In this document: piece after piece, positions 18,401 through 29,556 of the stretch
How positions within the stretch are numbered: the stretch's first letter is position 1
Layout: every line of letters begins with the position of its first letter
Assembly: GCF_026213295.1 (NCBI RefSeq)
Contig: NC_079412.1
Span: 16,009,014-16,073,013, forward strand
Direction: 5' to 3'
Length of the DNA stretch: 64,000 bases
Source: Gadus chalcogrammus
Lineage: Eukaryota > Chordata > Actinopteri > Gadiformes > Gadidae
The notes under the pieces: model-generated
Databases searched by the model: none
Told to the model about the DNA's origin: nothing
What the model saw: only the letters and a program-made list of their open reading frames with translations
Program-made: the position numbers and the translations under genes

Positions 18401-20903
18401 GTTTTCACAAGACACTACAGAATAGAATTGCGATTACACGGCTATGGCATGGCTCTAGATGAGGTCAGAGGGCCCAAAAGCCCAACACACCTCTTGTTGG
18501 CCTCTCGAAACAGCGGCTCCACGCGTGCCGACACAGAGTACAGAATAGTGATCTCAGGGGGATGGTAAGTCTTCTCGCCATCCTCTGTCATCTGCACAGG
18601 GTCCTCCTCCACATGGGGCTCGGCAGGGGCCCGGAAGGAGCGTAGACTATAAACCACGGCCGCATCAACAAAAACAACAGGACAAAGCTCAAAGCATGTG
18701 AAGCAGTCACACTTAAGACAAGGCCAAGAAGTTTATGGGCGTGAAACCAAACAGTGATATATTGTTGGAGAGATCTTAGGGGGCTTTGCTCACACTGGGT
18801 TCTTCCAGTCCACTTCCACCAGGCTCTCGACTCCTTTGGTCAGCTCCTTCACGCGCACCACCCGATGCTGCTGCTGCATGGTCTGCAGGAACTTTGACAA
18901 CTGCAGAGCAAATGTGCACACACGCGGTCATATACGGTGGCCTTTATTACAAATCGTTTAAATAAACCATCCTGCATTTCAAAGAGGAGTCCTTTCTGAA
19001 CGCCTACTGAACCTTTTTGTAGCTGGATTTCTTGATGTCCAATTGTTTGCCGTTTGGACTGCAACAAACACAAAAAAATAAAATAAACAACAAATATTCC
19101 GTGCGGCGTTGCCGCTATGGTTAAGATGAACGCCGTTCTCCGAGCCATACCAGCAGGGGAACATGTGGTTACGGAGGAAGGAGCTGGTCAGCAGGGGGAG
19201 CTCGGACTTCTTCACCTTGCTCTTGAGGGCGTGCAGGAAACACTGCAGCAGCAGGGCGTCCATCTCGTCTGTGGAAGTGGTTAACGTGGTCAATGCATTT
19301 GGAGAGGAGAGAGGGAAAGCCATTCGTTCTTTTATGGGGTAACACGATGAATCATACATACAGGGTCATGCATATAAATATTTATAAAACGTCCCCTCCT
19401 ATCATAATAACGATCATAATAATACAAATACTCAGTGTCTGTTATATTGCATATATAAAATGTGACACTTTTCTATTAAATATGTCAATGCAATTCTCAT
19501 TCAAGACGTGATGCTGTATGCGTCATGTGCAGGTTCAAGATGCAAATGTGTACCTTTACCTTGAGGAGATATCTGCTCATCTAGGTTAACCTCTTCTTCC
19601 TCTTCGTTCTTGTTCTCACTCTCACACTTGGTCAGTCTGAGTCCTTCCACTTCAGCGCAGGCCTTCTCTGTCTCCTGGTCAACCCCTTGCCCATTAGGAC
19701 AATCAGATAACTCTCCCACATTTGTCTCTTGCTCCTCACCACCCTCTCCTTCCTCATTATTCTCGTCTCTGTTCAAGACTTCACCTCCAGTCGTTTCAGC
19801 ATCCGAGATCAAAGCAGGGCACGATTTATCTCCATAAGCCCTGAACAGAGAGAGATATGCCACATGCTTCAGATATTTTGTATTTACTTTGAAACTATTC
19901 TATTCACACACAAGTTCTTACCACAAGTTATCCATGAATGTGTGAAGGACAGACACGCCTCTTCCTTTCATGCCTGCACTGCACATCTCTGCAGTGGACA
20001 TGGCAGCAATGCCCACAGCCATCGGTGCCCTGGTAACAAGGATGTTCCATGCGATGGAAGAGTCAATGGGACTTAAGTGTGATGACGGACTGAATATGTG
20101 TGAGGGTGTGTGGACTTACTCATTGCCTACCACTTTAACAACACAGCACTCGCCCTGTCGTACTTCAGGTAGGCCACATGAAGGTACTACCACTCCAGGT
20201 AGCATCAGATCTACGGATAAGAATAGATGGCCCACAGCCATTGTGTTCATATTGCTGTGATTGCACTGTATTCATTCTTTTTGAACGTCGTTACAATTGA
20301 AAGACTTACCTGCACCTCCAGCTATCTTTTGAATCACAGGTGCCCATGTTGCAAATGATGGCAAAACATTTGGGTATTGCCAAAGCATATACACTAAAAT
20401 ATACATAAAACATTTCAAGATGTTATGCTGTTGGCGACACATTGCTTTCGTTTTCATTAATTCGAACAATCATAGTTCAATCAGTGTTTTACCTGTGGGA
20501 TAGAGTCGTTTTTCAAGTTCAAAGAACAATGGATTTTTATGAAGAACATAGAGAGTAATTGCATCTCCCTTGTGAGCATAAACCTTAACTACATTAATTT
20601 CTTCTTTGTTTGGGACAACTTCCGACAACTCTGACTCCGACAACAAGGGAAAGGCAGTTGATACATCGACTTTAAGCTTTCTCCTAGAGAGGATGGGGAG
20701 GAATGACAAAGAAAATAATGAAGAGAAAGATATCTCGATATTTAGATAATTAACATGATATTGAATACCATATCAATTCAAATAAATATTGAGTACGTTA
20801 GATATTTTGAATTTAAAAAAATATAATCTGACGCTATAAATACTAACCTGTCTGATCCTTTGATTACTGTGTTGGATTTGACACGAAATGCCTTTGTAAA
20901 CAT
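15406..20903 (-). CDS. eif2d: Eukaryotic translation initiation factor 2D (ligatin), complete
   Basis: Fifteen coding exons, minus strand: 20848-20903, 20493-20683, 20310-20393, 20120-20210, 19922-20029, 19560-19840, 19151-19268, 19013-19058, 18794-18900, 18491-18646, 18118-18207, 17928-18023, 15840-15960, 15583-15757, 15406-15473. All junctions are GT/AG with continuous phase. They sum to 1788 nt (595 aa; human eIF2D is 584 aa). The start MFTKAFRVKSNTVIKGSDR matches the conserved eIF2D N-terminus. Residues 1-175 are the DUF1947/PUA region, with YAHKGDAITLYV. Residues 178-271 are an acidic linker rich in Glu (exon 6). The winged-helix/SWIB-like middle follows, with INPILCDCLLEK, and then the SUI1 domain (about 485-580) with KVLVQIQGNQIQQVGNLLL. 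The end is IQGLEKAQKGKKK. The known family role is GTP-independent delivery of initiator tRNA to the ribosomal P site and recycling of post-termination 40S subunits in the cytoplasm. The acidic linker is longer and more Glu-rich than in human. No frameshift or missing exon was seen. Confidence 0.97.
16135..16720. repeat. Dispersed repeat in eif2d intron 12
   Basis: This lies in the largest eif2d intron (15961-17927). It contains the hairpin-forming CCGAGCAGCGAAGCTGCTTGG and then text such as GGTGGCGCTATTGTAAAAAA, which I recall as recurrent in fish genomes. There is no coding capacity. It may explain why this intron is about 2 kb while the other introns are 60-350 bp. Confidence 0.45.
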
Positions 20904-23900
20904 ATTGGCAAAGGTAAAACAACTATATTTACTTTCACTTATCAAGCACTTAAATTCAATGACTTGTAATTAGCCTAGTTATTAATTAATGTGCAGCTAT
21001 GAACTGAACTCTCATGTACTGAACGGTGTGCCACAATGCTTCAAAAATGCATTATTATTGTTCGGCACACAATATCAACCGGTAAGAAACTGTGGACTCT
21101 CACGCTTTGGTTCCGCCTCTCGTATTATTTTGGTGGTTAAAGCGGAGTCTTATTATATACCGGTTATATGACGGAAACTTGTCACTGGGTCAAAAACGAA
21201 TTAACTACGAAAGGGACATGTGATCCTAATTCAAAAATACCCCGTTTCGAAATATCACTGCTGAAACTATAGCCATTTATCCCATGAGAATAATCGGATT
21301 AGGCATTCAATTTAAATTAAATTAAATGGGAGCAGCACAGGAAAGAAACATTTTAAGTCTACTTGAATGTATTTTATTGAAGAAACGGTGGCATTCAACC
21401 TTAAAATATGAGCCTGTATGTTTGTGTTTGTGTGCGTGTGCGTGTGCGTGCGTGCGTGCGGGTGCGCATGTCTTCAGGCTAATTTGCCCTGTTTGGCTGC
21501 CCATTCATATTCAATTGAATGACAAATGTATTTTTCCATAATTTGTTGAATGCTGCTAATTCCCTAATTGAACAGGGTAATCTTGAAGATAACAACCCTA
21601 TTTTATTCTACTCTGACAAAATATACCGTGTATATTTTGTCAAAGGGCAGTAGATCACTCCCATCCATGCCCTTAGTCTCGGGTTACAGTCAGAATACAG
21701 GAACAAATAACCCCTTTCTGGGGTCCAGAGTCCCCCCCTGGGGTGTGTGGTAGAGTTCACTCCACCCACACAACAGCACTCTGTGACTGGTGCGATGAGC
21801 CCAATGGAAGGCAGCTTGGAATGAGTTCAGCTGAAGCTCTATTAGCTGCTGGCAACCACGCAGCTTATCACTAGAGTATAGTCCCACTGGAGATGAGGTG
21901 GAAACACTGATGGCATCACAACTCCTGATGGTTCAATGCAGTCATTGTTAAACATGTCAGGCCTACATGAATTGTGTTAAGTAACAAATAACCATTGAAC
22001 AATATATAAACGATAAGGGCCTTGCCAAGAAGGCAGACCTGGCCCACAGATAAAGGCATCAACCAGGAAGAATCTACAAAGTTTTGGAATTTGTCAGATC
22101 AAGATGATTTAAATTCTACAAGTCTCACACAGAGTTCTAATCCATGGGGAACATTCCATGGAGTAGCCTGTGTGCTGGTTTGTTCTTTACTGCTCCTATC
22201 AGGGTCTGGGTTGGGTCATGGACCGCTTATATTTGAGACAGATGCAAGTTGGCATTCAGAGAATGAGGCAAAGAGTGCATGAAAAAGAGATCATATGTTT
22301 GTCATAATGTGCTGTTTGTCTGACTCCATCATTGATATCGTATACATAACGAATAGTTTTTTATTCAAATAATAATTCAAATAAACAAGTATTCGAATAA
22401 ACAAGTAAGATGTTTAATGATATCATTGGCAGCTGAAGCTAAACCATAAAATGTTAATCCTAAAATGTCTGAAGAATTGGTCCCGAAGCTCTTATTATCC
22501 ATTTCGATTGCTGACCCTTTTTTTCTAGGCAGACTTTTCTCATTAAATGCAGGTAAACGCCTATTGGATTTTCATTTGAAGAGGAGCAGCTCAATAACCA
22601 ATCTTCTTTATCCAAAAGCTCTTCTTTGCCAATACGTATTAATAAAAACATGTTTTATGTTGGCCTGAATATTAGGATTGTGCTATGATCTCATAAAGTA
22701 CCCTCCCACCATCCTTAAATAACACTTTAATAACTTCCCTATAGAAGCAACATCTCCGGAGTTGTAAACTGTGTTCGACTTTTTCTTGTAATTATTAGCA
22801 TGCGTGTGTTGGCGTGTAAAAGGGTTTTCCCTTAGCACCATTGGAAAATATTTGCCGTCTGATGTCTCTGATGTTAAGCCTTGTGTCCAGGTGTCATTAT
22901 AAAAAAAAAAGCAGTTTACTTAAAACATAGTGCATGTTATTATTGTTGAATTGCCCCATATTAAATATACAAATATTGTTTTGTTGTCTTAATTTTATAA
23001 CTAAACTTTTGCACTTAAAGCTAAATATTTGAAAAAAAAATGCCTCTGAAATACAGCTTGTTGCCTCACTTATCCGTTCAGTCACCTTATGTTCCCTCTT
23101 TTTGTCTGTCTGCATCTGTCTCTCTACCTTTTCTTTCTGTTTTGTATTGTTTCTGACAATACTATTAACAGTTTTTTGCAAAGTACATTTAAATTTCATT
23201 ATGTTTACAGCGATTTGAGCTCCTTTCACGAAACCAATATCCAATACAATGTTATGAGAGCGATAGCTGCTGGACCCAAGAGCAGAACACAGAGACACGA
23301 CAGGAGTTGGAGTGACGGTGAACAGGCCTATTGAGTAAAACCAGTAGTGAGGCAGGAGGTAGGTTGGAGAGTGGGGCATATCAGGCTGGAGGGAGTGAAG
23401 ACTGCAGGCTGGAGGTGACGATCCAAAAACTATAGGCAAGAGAAAACAAAGGTGAGGCACGAGAACTCAACAAGAGAAAACACTACAGAGAGTATACACT
23501 GGCGCCAGGAACGAGTAACTATCACGGTATCACGAAGTACGATTTGGCGATGACTGCAGGGAAACCAGGTGTATTTGAAGGGGAGTTGATGAGTTGATGC
23601 AGGCCAGGTGTGAGCAGTTGAGTGGCAGGCAAAGCACAGAGACAGACAGGGGGTGTGACCCACACAGGGGGAGAATACACAGCACCACAACAGGGGCCAT
23701 GACAGACAATTTGTATTGGCTTCGGCTTCGGTGCTCAGTCGTTTTAAGAAAAACATAGAAAGGCCAATGGAAGAGACGAGGTATTGGACATCAATATGGA
23801 CATGTATCCATATACTTTTAAAAAGGCAAGAAAATCTGTAGAATCATGCTTACATTACGGTATCTTTTGTGATATGGAAGAAAGTAAAATATTCTAGAGT

Positions 23901-24600
23901 CAAATGGAAATGTGATTCCATATGTCAGCACATGTAATGCAATTATGTTGCTTTCTCAGTGTATGTGCATTCTTGGTTAATTCATTGTAAAGAATGGTTC
24001 CACATGTGTAGTGAGGAGCCAGTTCCAATATCCATTAGGCTAGGAGGGCTGCAAATTGAAGATAATGACATCACGATTCAATGGCTTTCAGGTGGTAACT
24101 GAGAATATGACCGCACGAGAACGCACAAAACAGTGTTGCCCCAAGGTCAAAAAGCGGCAGAGATAGAAGCAGTTGTTTTCATTCCAAAGAAACATATTTT
24201 CTACAAAAACATGCTGAAGCTCAGATGGTGAATCATTGTAATCATAATCATAATGATGAGGATTACAAGTCGACTGCACTTTAAGTCTTCAGTCCTGTCA
24301 CAGTTTCCAAAGAGGCCACCACTTGAGGCTGAAGTGCAATTGAATGAACGAACGAAAAACCCATAAAAAAATTCCATAAATTCTGCATAGCTCAATAACC
24401 TGCACATTTTGAGCCAACAAGAGCGGCCGTGTTAATGATAAGGCAGAACAGAGACAGAAGAAAACAAGGTTGTTAAATAGCAGATGTCTGCACCAGGCCC
24501 CAGATGGGATTGATATATGTACATGGCTGGAGGTAATATGATGCAGTGTAAGCACTACATACAAGCAAAAAATGCACGGCTCTTAATAGGACAGACTTGT
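20904..24600. other. Divergent intergenic region between eif2d and fmod
   Basis: Both genes point away from this 3.7 kb, so it should hold the eif2d promoter at its left and fmod upstream elements at its right. No exon is recognised. It holds a 13-bp perfect hairpin (21614-21642), a GT-rich run at 21420-21465 and a probable dispersed repeat (23255-23715). The 187-codon minus-strand open frame at 22897-23460 is mostly repeat-derived. Confidence 0.6.
23255..23715. repeat. Probable dispersed transposon-derived repeat
   Basis: The text runs from GCTGCTGGACCCAAGAGCAG, through CAGGTGTGAGCAGTTGAGTGGCAGG, to CAGGGGCCATGACAGACA. This resembles a purine-rich non-coding repeat I recall from many teleost intergenic regions. 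There is no coding domain. The family assignment is from memory of the general pattern only. Confidence 0.45.
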
Positions 24601-24651
24601 CTCCACCTCCACCTCATCCCAGACTGCCGCTGGGATGAGGTGGAGGTGGAG
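24601..24651. repeat. Perfect 22-bp inverted repeat upstream of fmod
   Basis: The left arm is 24601-24622 (starts CTCCACCTCCACC, ends CATCCCAG) and the right arm 24630-24651 is its exact reverse complement. The loop is 7 nt (ACTGCCG). It ends 17 bases before the fmod TATA-like box. Confidence 0.97.
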
Positions 24652-24668
24652 GCGGTAGGGGGGGTGGG

Positions 24669-24675
24669 TATTTAA
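24669..24675 (+). promoter_or_regulatory. fmod: fmod TATA-like box
   Basis: TATTTAA sits about 100 bases before a good splice donor (CAACT|GTAAGTA, exon end 24775). That would give a non-coding first exon of about 24700-24775. The spacing fits a TATA promoter, but transcript data are needed to be sure. Confidence 0.5.
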
Positions 24676-24699
24676 TGCAACACACCATTACATCTTAGT

Positions 24700-24775
24700 C
24701 AGTTGTGGAACCCAAAGCCTAAGAGAGGAGAGAAAGCGTGATCACAGCTGAACAAACAACTAACAACAAACAACT
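24700..24775 (+). other. fmod: Probable non-coding exon 1 of fmod
   Basis: Purine-rich 5' leader lying between the TATA-like box and the donor at 24776 (GTAAGTA). The matching acceptor is TTTTTTTCCAG at 24886-24896, so exon 2 starts at 24897 with about 155 nt of further 5' UTR before the ATG. The exact transcription start is inferred. Confidence 0.5.
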
Positions 24776-25051
24776 GTAAGTATATACTTTTAGCAGAGTT
24801 TCCAACTATATTGAGAAAGTAGAGAAAATTACCAAATCTAAGCTATGAAATCAAACCATAACAAATCACAGATCACAAATTGTTGTTTTTTTCCAGTTGT
24901 GAGCTACTTATGAGAAGGTACAATTTATTTTCCTTTGTCCTCCTCACTGCCCACTCCCCTCGTACCTCACCCCGACGACCTCACCCCACCACCTCCCATG
25001 GACCTCACCCACTCCATCCCCGCCTGAATACACCTTCCACCCCTCGAGATC

Positions 25052-26059
25052 ATGCGGGCTGCGGGGCTCCTCTTCATGGTGTGTCTGGTGGACCTGAACT
25101 TGGCCCAAGGGGTCAACCAGTTGCAGTGGTTGGCCCAGCTGCGGGGCCGCTGGCACCGGCCTCAGGCCCTCTGGGCCAACGGCCAGGACCAAGACTGCCC
25201 CCTGGAGTGCGACTGTCCCGCCAAGTACCCCGCCGCCATGTACTGCCACGGCCGCAACCTGCACCACGTGCCCTACGTCCCCTCGCACATCAAGTACGTC
25301 TACCTGCAGAGGAACCATATCACGGGCATCCAGGACGGGGTGTTCGACAACGCCACCAACCTGGTCTGGCTGGTGCTGTTTCAGAACCGCCTCAACTCCG
25401 ACAAGATCGGGAAGAACGTGTTCGGGAAGCTGAGGCAACTGGAACGCCTCTACTTGGATCACAACGAGCTCAGCCGTGTCCCGTCCAACCTGCCCAAGTC
25501 CATCAAGGAGCTCCGCCTTGGCAACAACCAGATCTCCAAGATCCAGGCAGAGTCCTTCGAGGGCATGACCGAGCTGGCCAGTCTTCAGCTCCACGCCAAC
25601 GCCATCGAGGACGTTGGAGGGGCGTTCAAGGGTCTGAAGTCTCTGGCCGTACTGGACATGAGGAAGAACAACCTTCGCGAGATGCCCAAGAGCCTTCCGG
25701 AGAGCCTCCACCAGCTTTATCTGGGCTCTAATAAGATAGAGAGCGTTCCTGCCGACTTTCTGAGCATGCATCCCAAATTGCAGTTCTTAAGGTTGAGTAG
25801 TAACATGCTAACAGATGAGGGTATTCCATCCAATGTGTTTAATGTGAGCACGCTGGTGGAACTGGACCTTTCCCACAACAAACTGGAAAGGATCCCCATG
25901 TTGAGCAGGGACCTGGAGTACCTCTACCTAGAGGCCAATCGTATTAAAGGTAGGTTCATGCATCAGTTTAAGATTTTTGATTATTCATAGTAATATGCCA
26001 TCTCAATATAATTATACCAATAATTCTACTACTAATAATAATATACGACCATTAATACA

Positions 26060-26090
<31 letters not shown>

Positions 26091-26405
26091 TTAATCCTAC
26101 TACTACTACTGCTAATAATAATAATAACATTGATAATAATATATGGCAAGTAACATTTAGCTTTTTCGGAAAAAAAGTTATATATAAAAAAATGCCTTTA
26201 CAGATCGACAAACCATTCCATGTTTCTCTTTTTCCCCTTCTCTTTACTTTCAGAATTCTCTTTGAGCAGTTTTTGCAGTGTGGTAGACATGACCAACTTC
26301 TCAAAATTGAGAGTGCTGCGTTTGGATGCAAATAAGATTAGTGCCAGAGACATTCCAACTGAAGCCGTCTACTGTTTGCGCCTTGCTGCCTCCATAAATG
26401 TTTAG
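25052..26405 (+). CDS. fmod: Fibromodulin, small leucine-rich proteoglycan
   Basis: Two coding exons, 25052-25949 and 26254-26405, joined in phase (G|AA), give 349 aa (human 376 aa). Residues 1-20 are a signal peptide ending LAQG. A 28-residue N-terminal segment follows. The class II SLRP cysteine cluster CPLECDC...C is at 49-65 (C-x3-C-x-C-x9-C). About eleven leucine-rich repeats come next (for example YVYLQRNHI, ERLYLDHNELSRVP), and then the C-terminal two-cysteine ear repeat (SSFCSVVDMTNFSK...YCLRLA). The exon break before the last repeats is as in SLRP class II genes. NAT, NVS and NFS glycosylation sites are visible. The known role is extracellular binding of collagen I/II and control of fibril assembly in tendon and cartilage. 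Unlike mammalian fibromodulin, the N-terminal segment has no tyrosines. Third codon positions are nearly all G/C up to about 25700 and then much less so. Teleosts have fmoda and fmodb; I cannot say which this is. Lumican and keratocan fit less well. Confidence 0.95.
26028..26150. repeat. Triplet-rich low-complexity run in fmod intron
   Basis: Runs of TAC/TAA triplets (ACTACTACTACT, AATAATAATAAT) in the only coding-region intron. This is simple repeat sequence with no other signal. Confidence 0.85.
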
Positions 26406-26885
26406 GATCTTCTATCATATCTCATCAATTTATCAATGGAGATATGTCCCAAGGTAACCCGTGCCTTCTATAAAAGCCTCTATCATAAATTGATTTAGAA
26501 CCACGTTACGTCTATTTCGATTTTGAACTGTATCCCAGTTGTGTTTTTAGATGTTTTCTGACTTTGTTTTTCTGTTTTTCTGTATGCCAGATGAAAGCCA
26601 TAACTAAATAAGTTAAATTAAGTGTGTTATTCACAAAATCCTTATCAAATGTTCATGTCTTCCCAAGTTAAAATGTCACTAGTCATAACTGATTATGACA
26701 TGGTGAGGATTATTTTGGTCCCTTTGCTTCCATCCTGTGGAGTAAAACAGTCTTACAGCAGGAAAGGAATGAACTGATGATTCTCATTAGCGTGTTTAAA
26801 GGGAAGAGAAATGTCTTGTGAAGGCTACTTTCTGTGTTTTAAACATCACTCACAGCTCTTTTTCATAATTTCACAAAGTATCTTC

Positions 26886-26891
26886 AATAAA
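26886..26891 (+). terminator. fmod: Candidate fmod polyadenylation signal
   Basis: AATAAA, 481 bases past the fmod stop codon. AACTAAATAAG at 26604 is a weaker earlier option. The true 3' end is not proven. Confidence 0.45.
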
Positions 26892-26905
26892 ACGGTGAAT
26901 TGTAT

Positions 26906-28630
26906 TTCCATTTAAAGAATGTAGCGTAAAAGTAAACAAATTAATCGGTGTACGATTATATATGACAATAACTATTATGCAAATGTTCATGTTTTTCTCT
27001 CACTAAATGAAGTGACCATGTGTCTATGCAAATATGAAGCATGTGTAGAGCCCTTGGATAACACCATCAATATAAATATCTGACACAGCCAAATGTTCTC
27101 TTTGTTGTGGTAAGCCTAAACTTAAAAACAGCTGTTTCACAGCTCCCTCCAAGTCAGAAAGGTAGAGAGACAGAGGAGAGAGCGACTGAGCAAGAATTGA
27201 AGAAAAAGGAAAGATAGAAGGAAAGAAGAAATCAAGAAAGGAAAACAAGAAAATAATAGCTTTCTTTCAGAACAGTCTTAACTGTTTTTGGGAAACTTCC
27301 AATTCTTTTTTTTCGCAAATAGTTGGGAGCCATGACAAGGGTGGGTTGTTTTCTGTTACACAGATGCCTTTAATCTGCTGCAGGAAAATAATAATAGAAA
27401 TTAAAAATAGATCACCAAATTAAAAGTAGAAAAATTGCACATCAACTATACTTTTATTTACAATGATCAGTAGTAATCTTTGACGTTTTTTTTACAATCC
27501 ACTCCTCACATATTTTTGGACTTTCGAGGGATTTGTATTGTGACAGGGATAAAATATAGGCTTTAGGCCCCACACATGCACATGATCACATGTAGCAGCC
27601 ATTTCCACAAAAAAGGTCAGGGATGTAATCCTCTGGGATCCACATGTCATGCTATCACTATGAAAACAAAACAGTTGTTACGCAACATAATGCTCACCTG
27701 TCTGAAAGACAGCATTATAAACCCCTTTATCCTTTAAGTATCAGAAATGCCACATTCCATTATTTTTTACTACCTTTAATAACATAATGTATTGTTGCCA
27801 GGCTTTGATCATGGTTTACGTAATCCAAAGTATTAAACATTTAATACAAAGTTGAATCATATGTTTTGTTTTCTTTCCTTATAGCCAGAATGTTTTTATT
27901 GTTACCCAGAATCTTTTTAAGAGGAGGATGCCTTGGTTAACATTATTTTTGGCAGGGTAGGCCTCCTAAAAAGGCCCACTCTTTTGAAGTTTGGCTGGAG
28001 CTTTGAGAGTCTTATGAAATGGAAAGTTAAACCAACAGGCAATAAAAGGATCACGACCTTAACCAATCCACTAGTGTTAATAGATCGGATGTCTCAAAGG
28101 GATTTTGTTGGGTGTCACATTTCATTCCCACTGTTATCAAAGCGTTGCAGTGGTGATTTAATATGGATTTTTAATGCATCAATAGATTATTATTATACAG
28201 ACAATTTTAACATATAATAAATTAGTGATTGAAACATTTGGGAAACAGCTTTAACAATAGATAAGAAAGTGTTTATGTTACATATGATAGACACATTGTT
28301 CAACATAGATAACTATTGTAAAAATAAATATTTTGTTTTCTCAACTAAATAGAAAAATATAAGCCATGGATACAGCATAAACATTAATATACAAAGCACA
28401 TTATTCTAAATAAAAACTCTTGCTTCCACTTAAAGCCAAGCTCTGATGACATATGGTTCAGATGGTACATTATACATATGAAAATATGTTAACTCTTGTG
28501 TCCTTGATGATTAATCAATCGAATGTCCACCTTCATGTGTTCGTCATACACTGCTCAATTCATGTGCTGTCATTGCCTAATGAAAAAATAAAATGTGAAT
28601 ACACTTGAAACAGATTAGATTCATGAATCC
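26906..28630. other. Convergent intergenic region, left part
   Basis: Lies between the 3' ends of fmod (plus) and csf1 (minus). It is AT-rich and contains no recognised exon. The 94-codon open frame at 27933-28217 has no recognisable feature. Confidence 0.55.
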
Positions 28631-28635
28631 CTATG

Positions 28636-29160
28636 GGTAGGCATTTTTGAAAAAGTCAACTCGATCTTTTTCAAAGTATACAACAGATATTCCCACTGCT
28701 CTCTTCAGGCCTCCCTCCAAAACCGCCCACCTGAAACAAATAAAAAATGCTTCTAAAAATGTTGTGCCTACCTTTAAGTTCTGGGAGCTCCTCCATTATC
28801 ATGCCTCCAGAACTGTGGTTTGCAGCTCTCTGCTGAATCTACACACCAGACCAATGGAAGAAAAAGGGGGTGAGTTTCTGAACAGAGAGGATGCCTGCCA
28901 CTTTGAAATGAAACCAAAATAAGACATTTTAACTCTCTGTCATGGGTAACAAATATGGTTTAGGATTTAAGAACACAAATTGACAAATTGTCTTTTTCCT
29001 TAGCGCTTATGGTTGGTGTACTGAGAAATAAATAAATTAGTTCTGTGCAGTTAAACGGCAACAAGGTGTCTCTGTTGGGATTGTTTCTTATCCAAGCTGT
29101 TTTCACAGGTTGTTACCACAAAATGCTTTCTAAGTGGCCTACAGGGGGGAGGCTAGCAGT
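28636..29160. repeat. Dispersed repeat copy 1
   Basis: It aligns by eye along about 500 bp with 29557-30110. Shared blocks in the same order include AGTCAACTCG, TTTTCAAAGTATA, CTTCAGGCC, CCTACCTTTAAGTTC, ATTATCATG, GAATCTACA(C/T)ACCAGAC, AATGGAAGAAAAA, GATGCCTGC, ACTGAGAAAT, GCAGTTAAA and AATGCTTTC. There is no coding capacity. Confidence 0.85.
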
Positions 29161-29379
29161 GTTAGCTTGCAGCAAAAGCAACATTATAGCTGTCTTCTGC
29201 CCAGGAATATGAACAATATACATATACTCTGAGATATACAGAAAACATACAAGAGAGTGCTTTTGAATGTATGGACACTACATTATTGCAGTAAATAACA
29301 CTTTACAATATGTGTACATTAATTAACCATTTATTAAGATTAGTTACAGTCATACGTATTATTATAAAGAATTAGCATA

Positions 29380-29417
29380 AGGGTTAGGGTAACTTGGTAA
29401 AGGTTAACCCTAACCCT
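29380..29417. repeat. Inverted telomere-motif hairpin
   Basis: AGGGTTAGGGT at 29380-29390 faces its exact reverse complement ACCCTAACCCT at 29407-29417, across a 16-nt loop. Confidence 0.9.
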
Positions 29418-29556
29418 ATGAAATATTGTATGAATGTTTACATGAACATCATAACCTTATATAAAGTTGCAATGTGTAACATTGAGCAACGGTTAACCAG
29501 ATTAGCACTAAACTCATGAATCTCTCGGGAATATTTAGAAGGAGCACTTAAAGCTA

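Noticed and set aside
22897..23460. 187-codon minus-strand open frame
   Set aside because: It is partly within a probable dispersed repeat, has no domain and no splice or start context.
24880..25771. Two long open frames (283 codons plus strand, 275 codons minus strand) overlapping fmod exon 2
   Set aside because: They are shadows of the GC-rich fibromodulin exon. The 25052 frame alone matches a known family and splices in phase.
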